Assembly (NCBI GenBank): GCA_036825435.1
Contig: DAISYG010000093.1
Span: 1-6,625, forward strand
Reading direction: 5' to 3'
Source of the DNA: UBA931 sp036825435
Lineage (GTDB): Bacteria; Pseudomonadota; Gammaproteobacteria; Burkholderiales; Casimicrobiaceae
Length of the DNA: 6,625 nt
Shown here: positions 1 to 6,215 of the stretch, piece by piece
How positions within the stretch are numbered: the stretch's first letter is position 1
Layout: each line of letters opens with the position of its first letter
Position numbers and translations under genes: made by a program
Notes under the pieces: generated by a model
Database searches by the model: none
Seen by the model: the letters and a program-made list of their open reading frames with translations, nothing else
What the model was told of the DNA's origin: nothing

Positions 1-204
1 ATGACGCCAGTAGGCGACAAATTGTACTTTCTTTTAGTTGGTAGGTTAGAGAATCGAATATATTTTGTATTGAAAATGCTTTTTCCCTGTCGCCATTAAC
101 AACTTCCACGAACAAGCATCTCGGAGTTTACACAGATGTAAATGAGCATTTTGAGGAGGGTTCCAATGCCGTATTGCTCGCGCGCAGTAATGAATCAAAG
201 TTCC
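1..204. other. AT-rich intergenic region after the transporter gene, no gene seen
   Basis: No reading frame on either strand looks like a protein. The longest start-to-stop frame on the plus strand from base 1 gives 32 residues with no recognisable motif, and the minus-strand frames give 16 or 17 residues. A perfect 6-bp AT-rich hairpin (TTTACA, loop CAGA, TGTAAA) lies at 127-142. It has no U-run after it on either strand, so it is not a convincing terminator for the transporter gene that ends at 205. The region is visibly richer in A and T than the flanking genes, as expected for intergenic DNA. Confidence 0.6.
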
Positions 205-1113
205 TTAACGCTTCGCCAACAACACCGCAGTAATCACCAAAATACCGCCCGCGATCTGCAACGCGGTCAGCGCCTCGTTGAATAGCCACCAAGCGAGAAA
301 TGCTGCGGCAACCGGCTGAATCAACAGCACCAATGACGAGAAGACCGCCGGAAGAGAGGACATGCTGTAGGTAATCAGGCTTTGTGCCGCGCCGTGTACC
401 AGCCACGCCAGCACCAGCAAGACAATGAAGCCACGAATGGTTTCCGGCCAATAGACATCTTCAAAGATCAACATCAACGGTAGCAAAACCAATACCGTTG
501 CCGCCGTACTAATCAGCATCACATGCCCGGACGATGCACTGTAGCGTGCCTGTTTGATCAGCAAAATATAACCCGCGTAAAAAACAGCACCGGTCAATCC
601 CTGCGCGCTGCCTAATATTACGTTATTGTTTTCCAGCGCTTGCCGACCATCGCCGAGCACCAGTGCCCAAACGCCAATCAATGCCGCGACCAGACTGCCC
701 AAAAAACGAATGCTGATTTTCTCGCGCCAGATCAACCAGGCAATCAGCACGACAAACACCGGCGCCATGTTATCGAGCAACGTTGCGTTAGCGACACTGA
801 TATGTGTCAGCGATGAATGCCAGAACGTCAAATCCATCGCAAAGCAAGCACCCGCTGCCGCCGCGCAAATACATCCCGTTCGGTAGCCTTGTTTGCTGGC
901 CTTTTCTTCCATTTTTGATGGCATCCACCATTGCCAAAGCGCAAACAGTGGAAGCACCAGAAAGACACGGTAAAAACCGGTTGCAATGGGACCAACCTCG
1001 GATAGGCGCACCAGGATCGGCGATACGCCGGTCATCGTCGCGCCAAAAAGAAGCGCCGCCAGCGCGATTTGCAGGCGGCGTTTCGGTTTGTTTTGGCGAT
1101 CAGGCGCGCTCAT
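205..1113 (-). CDS. EamA/DMT-family inner-membrane transporter
   Basis: This 302-residue protein has the length and layout of the drug/metabolite transporter superfamily: about ten hydrophobic helices arranged as two EamA repeats. A basic N-terminal tail (KPKRR, residues 9-13) precedes the first helix. The first repeat carries the usual SPILVR (31-36) and FYRVFLVLP (47-55) signatures, followed by a cytoplasmic basic loop around 66-79. The second repeat starts near 167 and includes SLPAVFSSLVLLIQP (253-267) and the glutamate after LAWWLFNE (273-280), typical of the family. Members export or import small metabolites such as amino acids, nucleotides or drugs. The substrate cannot be read from the sequence. 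The start at 1113 is the first in-frame ATG after a stop, though its ribosome binding site is weak. The gene begins 34 bases after dnaJ on the same strand with no terminator between them, so read-through from the chaperone operon is plausible. Confidence 0.9.
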   Translation of the reverse strand: MSAPDRQNKPKRRLQIALAALLFGATMTGVSPILVRLSEVGPIATGFYRVFLVLPLFALWQWWMPSKMEEKASKQGYRTGCICAAAAGACFAMDLTFWHSSLTHISVANATLLDNMAPVFVVLIAWLIWREKISIRFLGSLVAALIGVWALVLGDGRQALENNNVILGSAQGLTGAVFYAGYILLIKQARYSASSGHVMLISTAATVLVLLPLMLIFEDVYWPETIRGFIVLLVLAWLVHGAAQSLITYSMSSLPAVFSSLVLLIQPVAAAFLAWWLFNEALTALQIAGGILVITAVLLAKR

Positions 1114-1147
1114 TTAATTGGCTTTCATTATTATTGATTCGCCGTAC

Positions 1148-2281
1148 TTACTGAAAAAATGCTTTGACTTTCTCTTTCCAGCTTTTCGATTGCGGATTAT
1201 GCCGCTCCGGATTCTTGTAAGAAATTTCGTCAAACTCTTTGAGCAATTCTTTTTGCCGCGGCGTCAATTTTTGCGGTGTTTCCACCACCACATGGCAATA
1301 CAAATCGCCGGTTCTGGTGCCGCGCACGGGTTTGATGCCTTTTTCTTTCAAACGAAATAATTGTCCCGTCTGCGTACCCGCCGGAATTTTGATTTTGGCG
1401 TGACCACTCAACGTAGGGATTTCCAACTCGCCACCCATCGCCGCGACGCCAAAACTGATCGGCATTTCGCAATGCAGATCGGCGCCATCGCGTTTGAAAA
1501 TAGAATGTGGCTTGAGATAAATCACCACGTACAAATCACCGGGAGGACCGCCGTTGATCCCCGCTTCACCTTCACCGGAAAGACGGATACGATCATCCTG
1601 ATCGACACCGGCAGGAATTTTGACCGACAGCGTTTTGCTTTTCTTGACGCGCCCTGCACCATGGCAAGTCGGACACGGCGTTGCCACAATTTTGCCGCGA
1701 CCATGACATTGCGGACAGGTTTGCTGCACCGAGAAAAAACCTTGCGAAATACGTACTTCACCCTGCCCGTGGCAAGTGGGACAGGTTTGCGGCTCTGTCC
1801 CCGGTTTCGCGCCACTACCGTGACAGGTTTCGCAAGTCTCTTGTGTCGGCACGCGAATTTTCAACTCGGTGCCGTGTGCTGCGTCTTCCAGTGAGAGCTC
1901 AAGGTTATAACGCAAATCTGCACCGCGATAGACCGCATTGGCACGGCTGCCCCGCGCACCTTGCCCGAAGATTTCGCCAAAAATATCGCCAAACGCGTCG
2001 GAGAAATTACCGAAGCCTCCCGCTCCCGCACCAGCACCGAAACCACCCATGTTGGGATCGACTCCCGCATGGCCGAACTGATCATACGCCGCACGTTTAT
2101 CGGCATCGGTCAGCACTTCATAGGCTTCTTTGACGCTTTTGAATTTCTCTTCAGCATTCTTGTCATCGGGGTTGCGATCAGGGTGATACTTCATCGCCAG
2201 CTTGCGATAAGCCTTTTTGATATCGTCCTCCGACGCATCGCGCCCAACGCCTAATATTTCGTAATAGTCTTTCTTCGCCAT
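1148..2281 (-). CDS. dnaJ: Chaperone protein DnaJ (Hsp40, class A)
   Basis: DnaJ is the cytoplasmic co-chaperone that binds unfolded protein, hands it to DnaK and stimulates DnaK's ATPase. The protein has 377 residues, the usual length. All class A domains are present in order. The J domain (1-70) has the HPD tripeptide at 33-35. The Gly/Phe-rich linker (about 75-108) includes a DIF element at 99-101. The zinc-finger region has four CxxCxGxG repeats with cysteine pairs at 150/153, 167/170, 189/192 and 203/206. The two C-terminal beta domains follow to about 340, with a short helical tail (KELLKEF, 344-350). No key residue is missing. The start at 2281 gives the standard MAKKDYYEILGV N-terminus. 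The upstream sequence (AAGCAAATCAG before ATG) has no good Shine-Dalgarno match. It follows dnaK by 104 bases that contain a strong hairpin. Confidence 0.98.
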   Translation of the reverse strand: MAKKDYYEILGVGRDASEDDIKKAYRKLAMKYHPDRNPDDKNAEEKFKSVKEAYEVLTDADKRAAYDQFGHAGVDPNMGGFGAGAGAGGFGNFSDAFGDIFGEIFGQGARGSRANAVYRGADLRYNLELSLEDAAHGTELKIRVPTQETCETCHGSGAKPGTEPQTCPTCHGQGEVRISQGFFSVQQTCPQCHGRGKIVATPCPTCHGAGRVKKSKTLSVKIPAGVDQDDRIRLSGEGEAGINGGPPGDLYVVIYLKPHSIFKRDGADLHCEMPISFGVAAMGGELEIPTLSGHAKIKIPAGTQTGQLFRLKEKGIKPVRGTRTGDLYCHVVVETPQKLTPRQKELLKEFDEISYKNPERHNPQSKSWKEKVKAFFQ

Positions 2282-2342
2282 CTGATTTGCTTATGCTGTA
2301 TTAAGGGTTCTATTCGTTATTCGACATGCTGAACGCGAAAAC

Positions 2343-2363
2343 GGGAACGGCAATGCCGTTCCC
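2343..2363 (-). terminator. Strong dnaK-dnaJ intergenic hairpin, possible partial terminator or mRNA stabiliser
   Basis: Perfect 9-bp arms (GGGAACGGC at 2343-2351 and GCCGTTCCC at 2355-2363) flank a 3-base loop. Read on the operon strand, the hairpin begins 22 bases after the dnaK stop and is followed by GTTTTCG, a T-run of only four. This fits a leaky intrinsic terminator, or a stem that protects the 3' end of the dnaK message. A full terminator would be odd because no clear promoter is seen before dnaJ. Either role would lower DnaJ relative to DnaK. The hairpin itself is read directly; its function is inferred. Confidence 0.5.
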
Positions 2364-2385
2364 TGTTGTCTCGCGCGTTACGCTT

Positions 2386-4338
2386 TTACTCCTTTTTGTC
2401 TTGATCGACTTCGGTGTATTCCGCGTCAACCACCTTGGCGTCATCACCGGGCTGCGCGCTGCCGTTACCGCCCTCACCGCCTGCGCTTGCCTGTTGCGCC
2501 GCAGCTTCCGCCTGCGCTGCTGCGTACATTGCTTCGCCCAGTTTCTGCGACGCTGTTGCCAGCGCCTCGCTCTTCGTCGTCATGGCCTCTTTGGAGGCGC
2601 TCTGATCTTTCAGAAGTTCTTCTGCTTCTCTCAGCGCTTCTTCAATCTTCGTTTTTTCATCGGCACCAACTTTATCGCCGTATTCTGTCAACGATTTTTT
2701 CACGCTGTGCACCAGAGCGTCGAGTTCATTCCGTGCCTGCACCGCTTTCATGAGTTTTTTGTCCTCATCAGCATGGGCTTCAGCATCTTTCACCATCCGA
2801 TCCACTTCCTCATCGGACAAACCGGAATTGGCTTTGATCGTGATCTGGTTTTCCTTGCCGGTCGCCTTGTCCTTGGCCGACACATGCAGGATGCCGTTGG
2901 CGTCGATATCGAACGTCACTTCAATCTGCGGCACACCACGCGGCGCTGTCGGAATGCCTTCGAGGTTGAACTGGCCAAGGCTCTTGTTGCCACTAGCCAT
3001 ATCCCGTTCGCCTTGAAGCACATGTACCGTAACGGCACTCTGGTTGTCATCCGCCGTCGAGAAGGTCTGCGATGCCTTGGTCGGGATCGTCGTGTTCTTC
3101 TGGATCAGCTTGGTCATCACGCCGCCCAGTGTTTCAATACCGAGCGATAACGGAGTCACGTCAAGCAGCAGCACGTCATGGCGGTCGCCGGACAACACCG
3201 AACCCTGTACCGCAGCGCCTACTGCAACAGCCTCGTCCGGGTTGACGTCTTTCCTCGGCTCTTTACCGAAAAACTCCTTCACCTTCTCCTGTACTTTCGG
3301 CATCCGCGTCATACCACCGACGAGGATCACGTCGCCGATGTCCGCAATCTTGACGCCTGCGTCCTTGATGGCGACGCGGCATGGCTCAATGGAACGCTCG
3401 ATCAGATCTTCGACCAACGATTCAAATTTGGCACGCGTGATTTTCAACAGCAAATGTTTCGGACCCGATGCATCCGCCGTGATGTACGGCAGGTTGATTT
3501 CGGTCTGCTGCGAACTCGATAACTCGATCTTCGCCTTCTCTGCCGCCTCTTTCAAACGCTGCAACGCCAACACATCATTTCTCAGATCGACGCCCTGCTC
3601 TTTTTTGAACTCAGTCACGACATAGTCGATCAGACGTTGATCGAAATCTTCACCGCCGAGGAACGTATCGCCATTGGTGGACAATACTTCAAACTGATGG
3701 TCGCCATCCACTTCGGCGATTTCGATAATCGAAATATCGAAAGTACCACCGCCAAGATCGTACACCGCAATTTTGCGGTCACCTTCTTTTTTGTCCAGAC
3801 CAAACGCCAACGCTGCCGCTGTCGGCTCGTTGATAATACGCTTGACTTCCAAGCCCGCGATCTTGCCTGCGTCCTTGGTCGCCTGACGCTGGCTGTCGTT
3901 GAAGTAAGCTGGCACGGTAATCACCGCTTCGGTCACTTCCTGCCCCAGGTAATCCTCAGCCGTTTTTTTCATCTTGCGCAGGATCTCTGCCGAAATCTGC
4001 GGAGGTGCCATTTTTTTACCACGCACGCTGACCCACGCATCACCATTGTCGTTTTTCGTGATCTCGTACGGCATCAGGTTGATGTCTTTCTGCACTTCCT
4101 TTTCGTCAAAGCGCCGACCAATCAACCGTTTGATCGCATACAGGGTATTTTTGGGGTTGGTCACCGCCTGCCGCTTGGCAGGTGCGCCGGTAAGGATTTC
4201 GCCGTCTTCCATATAGGCAACGACCGAAGGCGTCGTACGCGCGCCTTCCGAATTTTCAATGACCTTGGGCTGACCGCCCTCCACCACAGCCACGCAGCTG
4301 TTGGTTGTTCCCAGGTCAATTCCGATAATTTTGCTCAT
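2386..4338 (-). CDS. dnaK: Chaperone protein DnaK (Hsp70)
   Basis: DnaK is the ATP-driven cytoplasmic Hsp70 that binds exposed hydrophobic segments of nascent, misfolded or stress-damaged proteins. The 650-residue protein aligns without visible gaps to E. coli numbering through the ATPase domain: D8 and T11 in IGIDLGTTNS, catalytic K70, E171 in NEPTAAA, T199 (the autophosphorylation site) and D201 in DLGGGTFD. The third Hsp70 signature, VILVGGMTRMPKV, spans 337-349. The interdomain linker DVLLLD is at 388-393, the substrate-binding beta domain at about 394-505, and the helical lid follows. The tail is Ala/Gly/Gln-rich (about 606-630) and ends in an acidic stretch (VVDAEYTEVDQDKKE), as in bacterial DnaKs. 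The start at 4338 has a GGAGA ribosome binding site at 4347-4351, 8 bases upstream. It lies 96 bases after grpE and has its own sigma-32 promoter. Nothing appears truncated or altered. Confidence 0.99.
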   Translation of the reverse strand: MSKIIGIDLGTTNSCVAVVEGGQPKVIENSEGARTTPSVVAYMEDGEILTGAPAKRQAVTNPKNTLYAIKRLIGRRFDEKEVQKDINLMPYEITKNDNGDAWVSVRGKKMAPPQISAEILRKMKKTAEDYLGQEVTEAVITVPAYFNDSQRQATKDAGKIAGLEVKRIINEPTAAALAFGLDKKEGDRKIAVYDLGGGTFDISIIEIAEVDGDHQFEVLSTNGDTFLGGEDFDQRLIDYVVTEFKKEQGVDLRNDVLALQRLKEAAEKAKIELSSSQQTEINLPYITADASGPKHLLLKITRAKFESLVEDLIERSIEPCRVAIKDAGVKIADIGDVILVGGMTRMPKVQEKVKEFFGKEPRKDVNPDEAVAVGAAVQGSVLSGDRHDVLLLDVTPLSLGIETLGGVMTKLIQKNTTIPTKASQTFSTADDNQSAVTVHVLQGERDMASGNKSLGQFNLEGIPTAPRGVPQIEVTFDIDANGILHVSAKDKATGKENQITIKANSGLSDEEVDRMVKDAEAHADEDKKLMKAVQARNELDALVHSVKKSLTEYGDKVGADEKTKIEEALREAEELLKDQSASKEAMTTKSEALATASQKLGEAMYAAAQAEAAAQQASAGGEGGNGSAQPGDDAKVVDAEYTEVDQDKKE

Positions 4339-4362
4339 CTTGATAGTCTCCGATTCTTTGAA

Positions 4363-4378
4363 ATTTGAACGTCCAAAT
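4363..4378 (-). repeat. AU-rich imperfect palindrome in the dnaK leader
   Basis: On the transcribed strand the 16 bases read ATTTGGAC GTTCAAAT, an imperfect palindrome whose single mismatch becomes a G-U pair in RNA. It could fold as a 6-bp stem with a 4-base loop. It lies between the predicted start of the dnaK transcript (near 4388) and the ribosome binding site at 4347-4351. A weak stem here might influence translation or be a protein site, but it does not itself cover the ribosome binding site, and chance is a fair explanation. Confidence 0.3.
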
Positions 4379-4394
4379 AGGTTCGATGCTGAGT

Positions 4395-4422
4395 AAATGG
4401 GGACGCGAATGTTCAGTTCAAG
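4395..4422 (-). promoter_or_regulatory. Sigma-32 (RpoH) heat-shock promoter of dnaK
   Basis: On the minus strand a -35 element CTTGAA (4417-4422) is followed by a 14-base spacer and the -10 element CCCCATTT (4395-4402), with a further A matching the CCCCATTTA form. This is essentially the RpoH consensus in both boxes and in spacing. It lies wholly between the grpE stop (4435) and the dnaK start. Transcription would begin near 4388, leaving a leader of about 50 bases. It lets dnaK and dnaJ be induced by heat independently of the grpE promoter. Confidence 0.88.
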
Positions 4423-4434
4423 CGCGCCAAGTCA

Positions 4435-5007
4435 TCATTTTGCTTTGGCCACCGCCACCATTGCCGGGCGTAAAACGCGATCATGAATCAGGTAGCCTTT
4501 CTGATAAACCTGCACAACCGTATTGGCAGGCGCGTCCGCCTCAACCATCTGCATCGCCTGATGCTGATGCGGATCAAACGGCTGCCCCTGCGGATTGATC
4601 TCGGTAATCTGCGCTTTTTCGAACGCTGTGGTGAGTTGCTTCAACGTCAACGTCACACCTTCACGTATCTGCTCTGCGCTCGCCGTATCCGATGACAACG
4701 CCAGTTCCAACGCATCCTTCACCGACAGCAATTCGGTGGCAAAACGTTCAACGCCGTACTTGGCCGCCTTGGCGATATCCTCCTGTGCATGGCGGCGCAC
4801 GTTTTCCGTTTCGGCTTTGGCGCGCATGAAAGCATCGCGTAACGTTGCCGCTTCCGCTTCCGCCTTATGCAGCAACTCGTTCAAATCAACCGCCACATCT
4901 TCAACAACTGGCTCGACAACCGCTTCCGGCGCGGCATCAGAAACGGCGACGTTTTCGTGCGCTTCCTTCTGATGCGACCCGTTTTCATGATGTTTTTTCT
5001 TTGACAT
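4435..5007 (-). CDS. grpE: GrpE, nucleotide exchange factor for DnaK
   Basis: GrpE is a cytoplasmic homodimer that releases ADP from DnaK and so resets the chaperone cycle; in some bacteria it also acts as a temperature sensor. With the start at 5007 the protein has 190 residues, normal for the family. A charged, poorly conserved N-terminus (1-40) precedes the long coiled-coil helix (about 41-105, including MRAKAETENVRRHAQED at 61-77). The C-terminal beta domain carries the family signature, from FDPHQHQAM (144-152) to VYQKGYLIHDRVLRPA (167-182). The frame is open upstream to an ATG at 5082, but 5007 is preferred. A GAGGT ribosome binding site sits 7 bases before it, the ATG at 5013 is too close to that site, and the ATG at 5082 lies at or before the predicted transcription start. 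It is the first gene of the grpE-dnaK-dnaJ operon. Confidence 0.97.
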   Translation of the reverse strand: MSKKKHHENGSHQKEAHENVAVSDAAPEAVVEPVVEDVAVDLNELLHKAEAEAATLRDAFMRAKAETENVRRHAQEDIAKAAKYGVERFATELLSVKDALELALSSDTASAEQIREGVTLTLKQLTTAFEKAQITEINPQGQPFDPHQHQAMQMVEADAPANTVVQVYQKGYLIHDRVLRPAMVAVAKAK

Positions 5008-5014
5008 CGTCATC

Positions 5015-5019
5015 ACCTC
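5015..5019 (-). promoter_or_regulatory. Ribosome binding site that fixes the grpE start
   Basis: GAGGT on the minus strand lies 7 bases before the ATG at 5007 and only 1 base before the in-frame ATG at 5013. This spacing picks MSKKKHH as the N-terminus and excludes the longer upstream versions of the reading frame. Confidence 0.75.
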
Positions 5020-5086
5020 AGACAAAAATAATGAGCGCTCTTCAAGACGATCATGCCTCATCATCTTAAAAAGCATATTCAAATAA

Positions 5087-5114
5087 AAATGGTGTCGATT
5101 TTGCCAGATTCAAG
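5087..5114 (-). promoter_or_regulatory. Sigma-32 (RpoH) heat-shock promoter of the grpE operon
   Basis: On the minus strand the -35 box CTTGAA (5109-5114) is separated by exactly 14 bases from the -10 box CACCATTT (5087-5094), one base away from the CCCCATTT consensus. The spacing is identical to the dnaK promoter. Transcription should begin near 5080, giving a grpE leader of roughly 70 bases. No CIRCE-type inverted repeat and no hrcA gene are present, so control appears to be by RpoH rather than HrcA, as is usual in Gram-negative proteobacteria with this layout. Confidence 0.8.
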
Positions 5115-5343
5115 GCAAATTTGCGGGAAATCAGGGACTTTTCTCTCCTTCTAGTTGCCTGCAACATCTCGCAGATTGAACGCTGTCGAACAATCGCGTC
5201 ATCGCAGAATACGCATTTTACAGATGGATATTGAAAAGTCTGAGTTCAGCATTTGCTTTAACACATACCTCCATTTCGTTGAAATACAAAGTATTTTTAT
5301 TTACAAACAGACCCTTTTGATTGCTTTTCGAGATGTTGCTCCG

Positions 5344-5370
5344 TTTACGTTGATTGTTTACTCATATAAT
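5344..5370 (+). promoter_or_regulatory. Candidate promoter of the nitroreductase gene
   Basis: A perfect TATAAT lies at 5365-5370. The best upstream partner is TTTACG (5344-5349), 4 of 6 matches to TTGACA, but with a short 15-base spacer, so the -35 element is weak or activator-assisted. Transcription would start near 5377, about 43 bases before the ATG. An alternative pairing uses TTGATT (5350-5355) with CATATC (5374-5379), which is poorer at -10. Confidence 0.4.
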
Positions 5371-5379
5371 CCACATATC

Positions 5380-5392
5380 CGCACATTGTGCG
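5380..5392 (+). promoter_or_regulatory. Inverted repeat at the nitroreductase transcription start, possible operator
   Basis: CGCAC ATT GTGCG is a perfect inverted repeat with 5-bp arms and a 3-base centre. It begins 9 bases after the TATAAT box, so it would overlap or directly follow the transcription start, a classic position for a repressor operator. It could also form a small hairpin at the 5' end of the message. The regulator cannot be named from this site. Confidence 0.35.
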
Positions 5393-5419
5393 TCACTTGA
5401 ATAAAAATAGAGGAAAACC

Positions 5420-6025
5420 ATGAGCAAAACAACATTCACACAAGCCCTGCAAAATCGCCGTTCCTGCTACAAAATCAACGCCAAAAGTCCGATCAGCGAC
5501 GCCCAGATTGAAAAGATAATCGACTTCGCACTGATGACGCTCCCGACGGCATTCAATTCGCAATCTTCGCGTCTCGTCTTGCTACTCGGCGAACAGCACA
5601 AAAAATTGTGGAACGGCATCACACTCGACGCACTGCGTCCGCTGACGCCCGCCGATCATTTTCCGCAAACGACCGCGAAAATCAATTCATTTGCCTCCGG
5701 CTACGGCACGGTACTTTTTTATGAAGACCAGAAAGTCGTACAAGGTTTGCAAGCGCAGTTTCCAACCTACGCCAACAACTTCCCAGGCTGGGCACGAGAC
5801 GCGTCCGCGATGTGCCAACTAACCATCTGGACCATGCTCGAAGACGCCGGGCTCGGCGCTTCACTCCAACACTACAACCCGCTCATCGACGCCGAAATCT
5901 GCAAAACTTGGGGCATCGACAGCGACTGGCTCCTGCTGTCGCAAATGCCGTTTGGTGGCGTGGTCGAAATGCCCAACGCCAGCGATAAACAACCGGTTGA
6001 AGGTAGAAGAAAATTCATCAAGTAA
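5420..6025 (+). CDS. Nitroreductase-family flavoprotein, Frm2/CinD-like
   Basis: This 201-residue protein matches the compact FMN-dependent nitroreductases related to yeast Frm2/Hbn1 and Lactococcus CinD. They use NAD(P)H to reduce nitroaromatics or quinones and are linked to oxidative or metal stress. Visible landmarks are the N-terminal RRSCYKI (13-19), which supplies FMN-phosphate contacts in the family, PTAFNSQSSR (42-51), the core segment GYGTVLFYED (94-103), LEDAGLGASLQHYNP (140-154), and the C-terminal MPFGG (176-180) near the flavin. The length is typical of the subfamily and shorter than NfsA or NfsB. The start at 5420 has an AGAGGA ribosome binding site 5 bases upstream. It is transcribed away from the grpE operon and converges on the unknown gene at 6216. 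The natural substrate is unknown. The assignment to the nitroreductase fold is firm; the subfamily is recognised by motif, not by a search. Confidence 0.9.
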   Translation: MSKTTFTQALQNRRSCYKINAKSPISDAQIEKIIDFALMTLPTAFNSQSSRLVLLLGEQHKKLWNGITLDALRPLTPADHFPQTTAKINSFASGYGTVLFYEDQKVVQGLQAQFPTYANNFPGWARDASAMCQLTIWTMLEDAGLGASLQHYNPLIDAEICKTWGIDSDWLLLSQMPFGGVVEMPNASDKQPVEGRRKFIK

Positions 6026-6215
6026 ATTACTTTTGGGAAACGCTGATCAAATCGCATTTGTGCCGCTCAATCCGTTTCTCCCAATTGATAAAGCCATCCG
6101 GGATTTGCTGTACGGCTCTTATGTCGGCGGTTGATTCGGTATTCTTCCGTCGGCATTTCCGGATTGTGCGGTCGTGAGACTCCCCACATAATGGTATGCG
6201 TTTCTGGTTTCTTGA
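6026..6215. other. Convergent intergenic region with nested inverted repeats
   Basis: This lies between two genes that face each other, so transcription stop signals are expected. GGGAAACG (6035-6042) can pair with CGTTTCTCCC (6073-6082) with a two-base bulge. Inside it CAAAT CGC ATTTG (6048-6060) forms a perfect 5-bp stem. No U-run of useful length follows on either strand, so a standard intrinsic terminator is not evident. A minus-strand frame covering part of the region (6067-6276) overlaps the end of the neighbouring CDS and shows no recognised domain. Confidence 0.4.

Larger units (their letters stand above)
5115..5419. other. Divergent intergenic region between grpE and the nitroreductase gene
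   Basis: These bases hold no credible gene. The one longer plus-strand frame (5155-5400) has no ribosome binding site and no recognisable motif. The left part is the region upstream of the grpE heat-shock promoter. The right part, from about 5281, is AT-rich and carries the promoter-like and operator-like elements of the nitroreductase gene, listed separately. Nothing further was seen in about 5120-5340. Confidence 0.6.

Noticed and set aside
13..94. Seven-base inverted repeat GGCGACA (13-19) and TGTCGCC (88-94)
   Set aside because: Arms are short and 68 bases apart, with no element or gene between them, so it is compatible with chance.
1..99. Plus-strand frame of 32 residues beginning exactly at base 1
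   Set aside because: Short, no visible upstream signal because of the window edge, and no motif. A start at base 1 is most likely chance.
1114..1128. Four-codon upstream frame (MKAN) whose stop abuts the transporter ATG
   Set aside because: No ribosome binding site of its own and so short that chance is the simplest explanation; coupling by re-initiation is possible but unsupported.
2326..4368. Long plus-strand open frames (274 residues at 2326-3150 and 243 residues at 3637-4368) opposite dnaK
   Set aside because: They lie antisense to a fully conserved dnaK, show no recognisable domain, and are the usual by-product of codon bias on the opposite strand.
5033..5046. A further CTTGAA (5041-5046, minus) next to the palindrome GAGCGCTC in the grpE leader
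   Set aside because: No CCCCAT-like -10 box follows at 13-15 bases, and it lies inside the leader made from the good sigma-32 promoter at 5087-5114.
5008..5082. Longer N-terminal form of GrpE starting at 5082
   Set aside because: The ATG at 5082 lies at or before the predicted transcription start, has no ribosome binding site, and the extra 25 residues do not resemble GrpE.
5155..5400. Plus-strand frame of 81 residues between grpE and the nitroreductase gene
   Set aside because: No ribosome binding site, no recognisable motif, and it runs through the promoter-like TATAAT and the inverted repeat of the next gene.
5396..5401. CTTGAA on the plus strand just before the nitroreductase gene, as a heat-shock -35 box
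   Set aside because: It is only 18 bases before the ATG and has no -10 partner in the remaining space.
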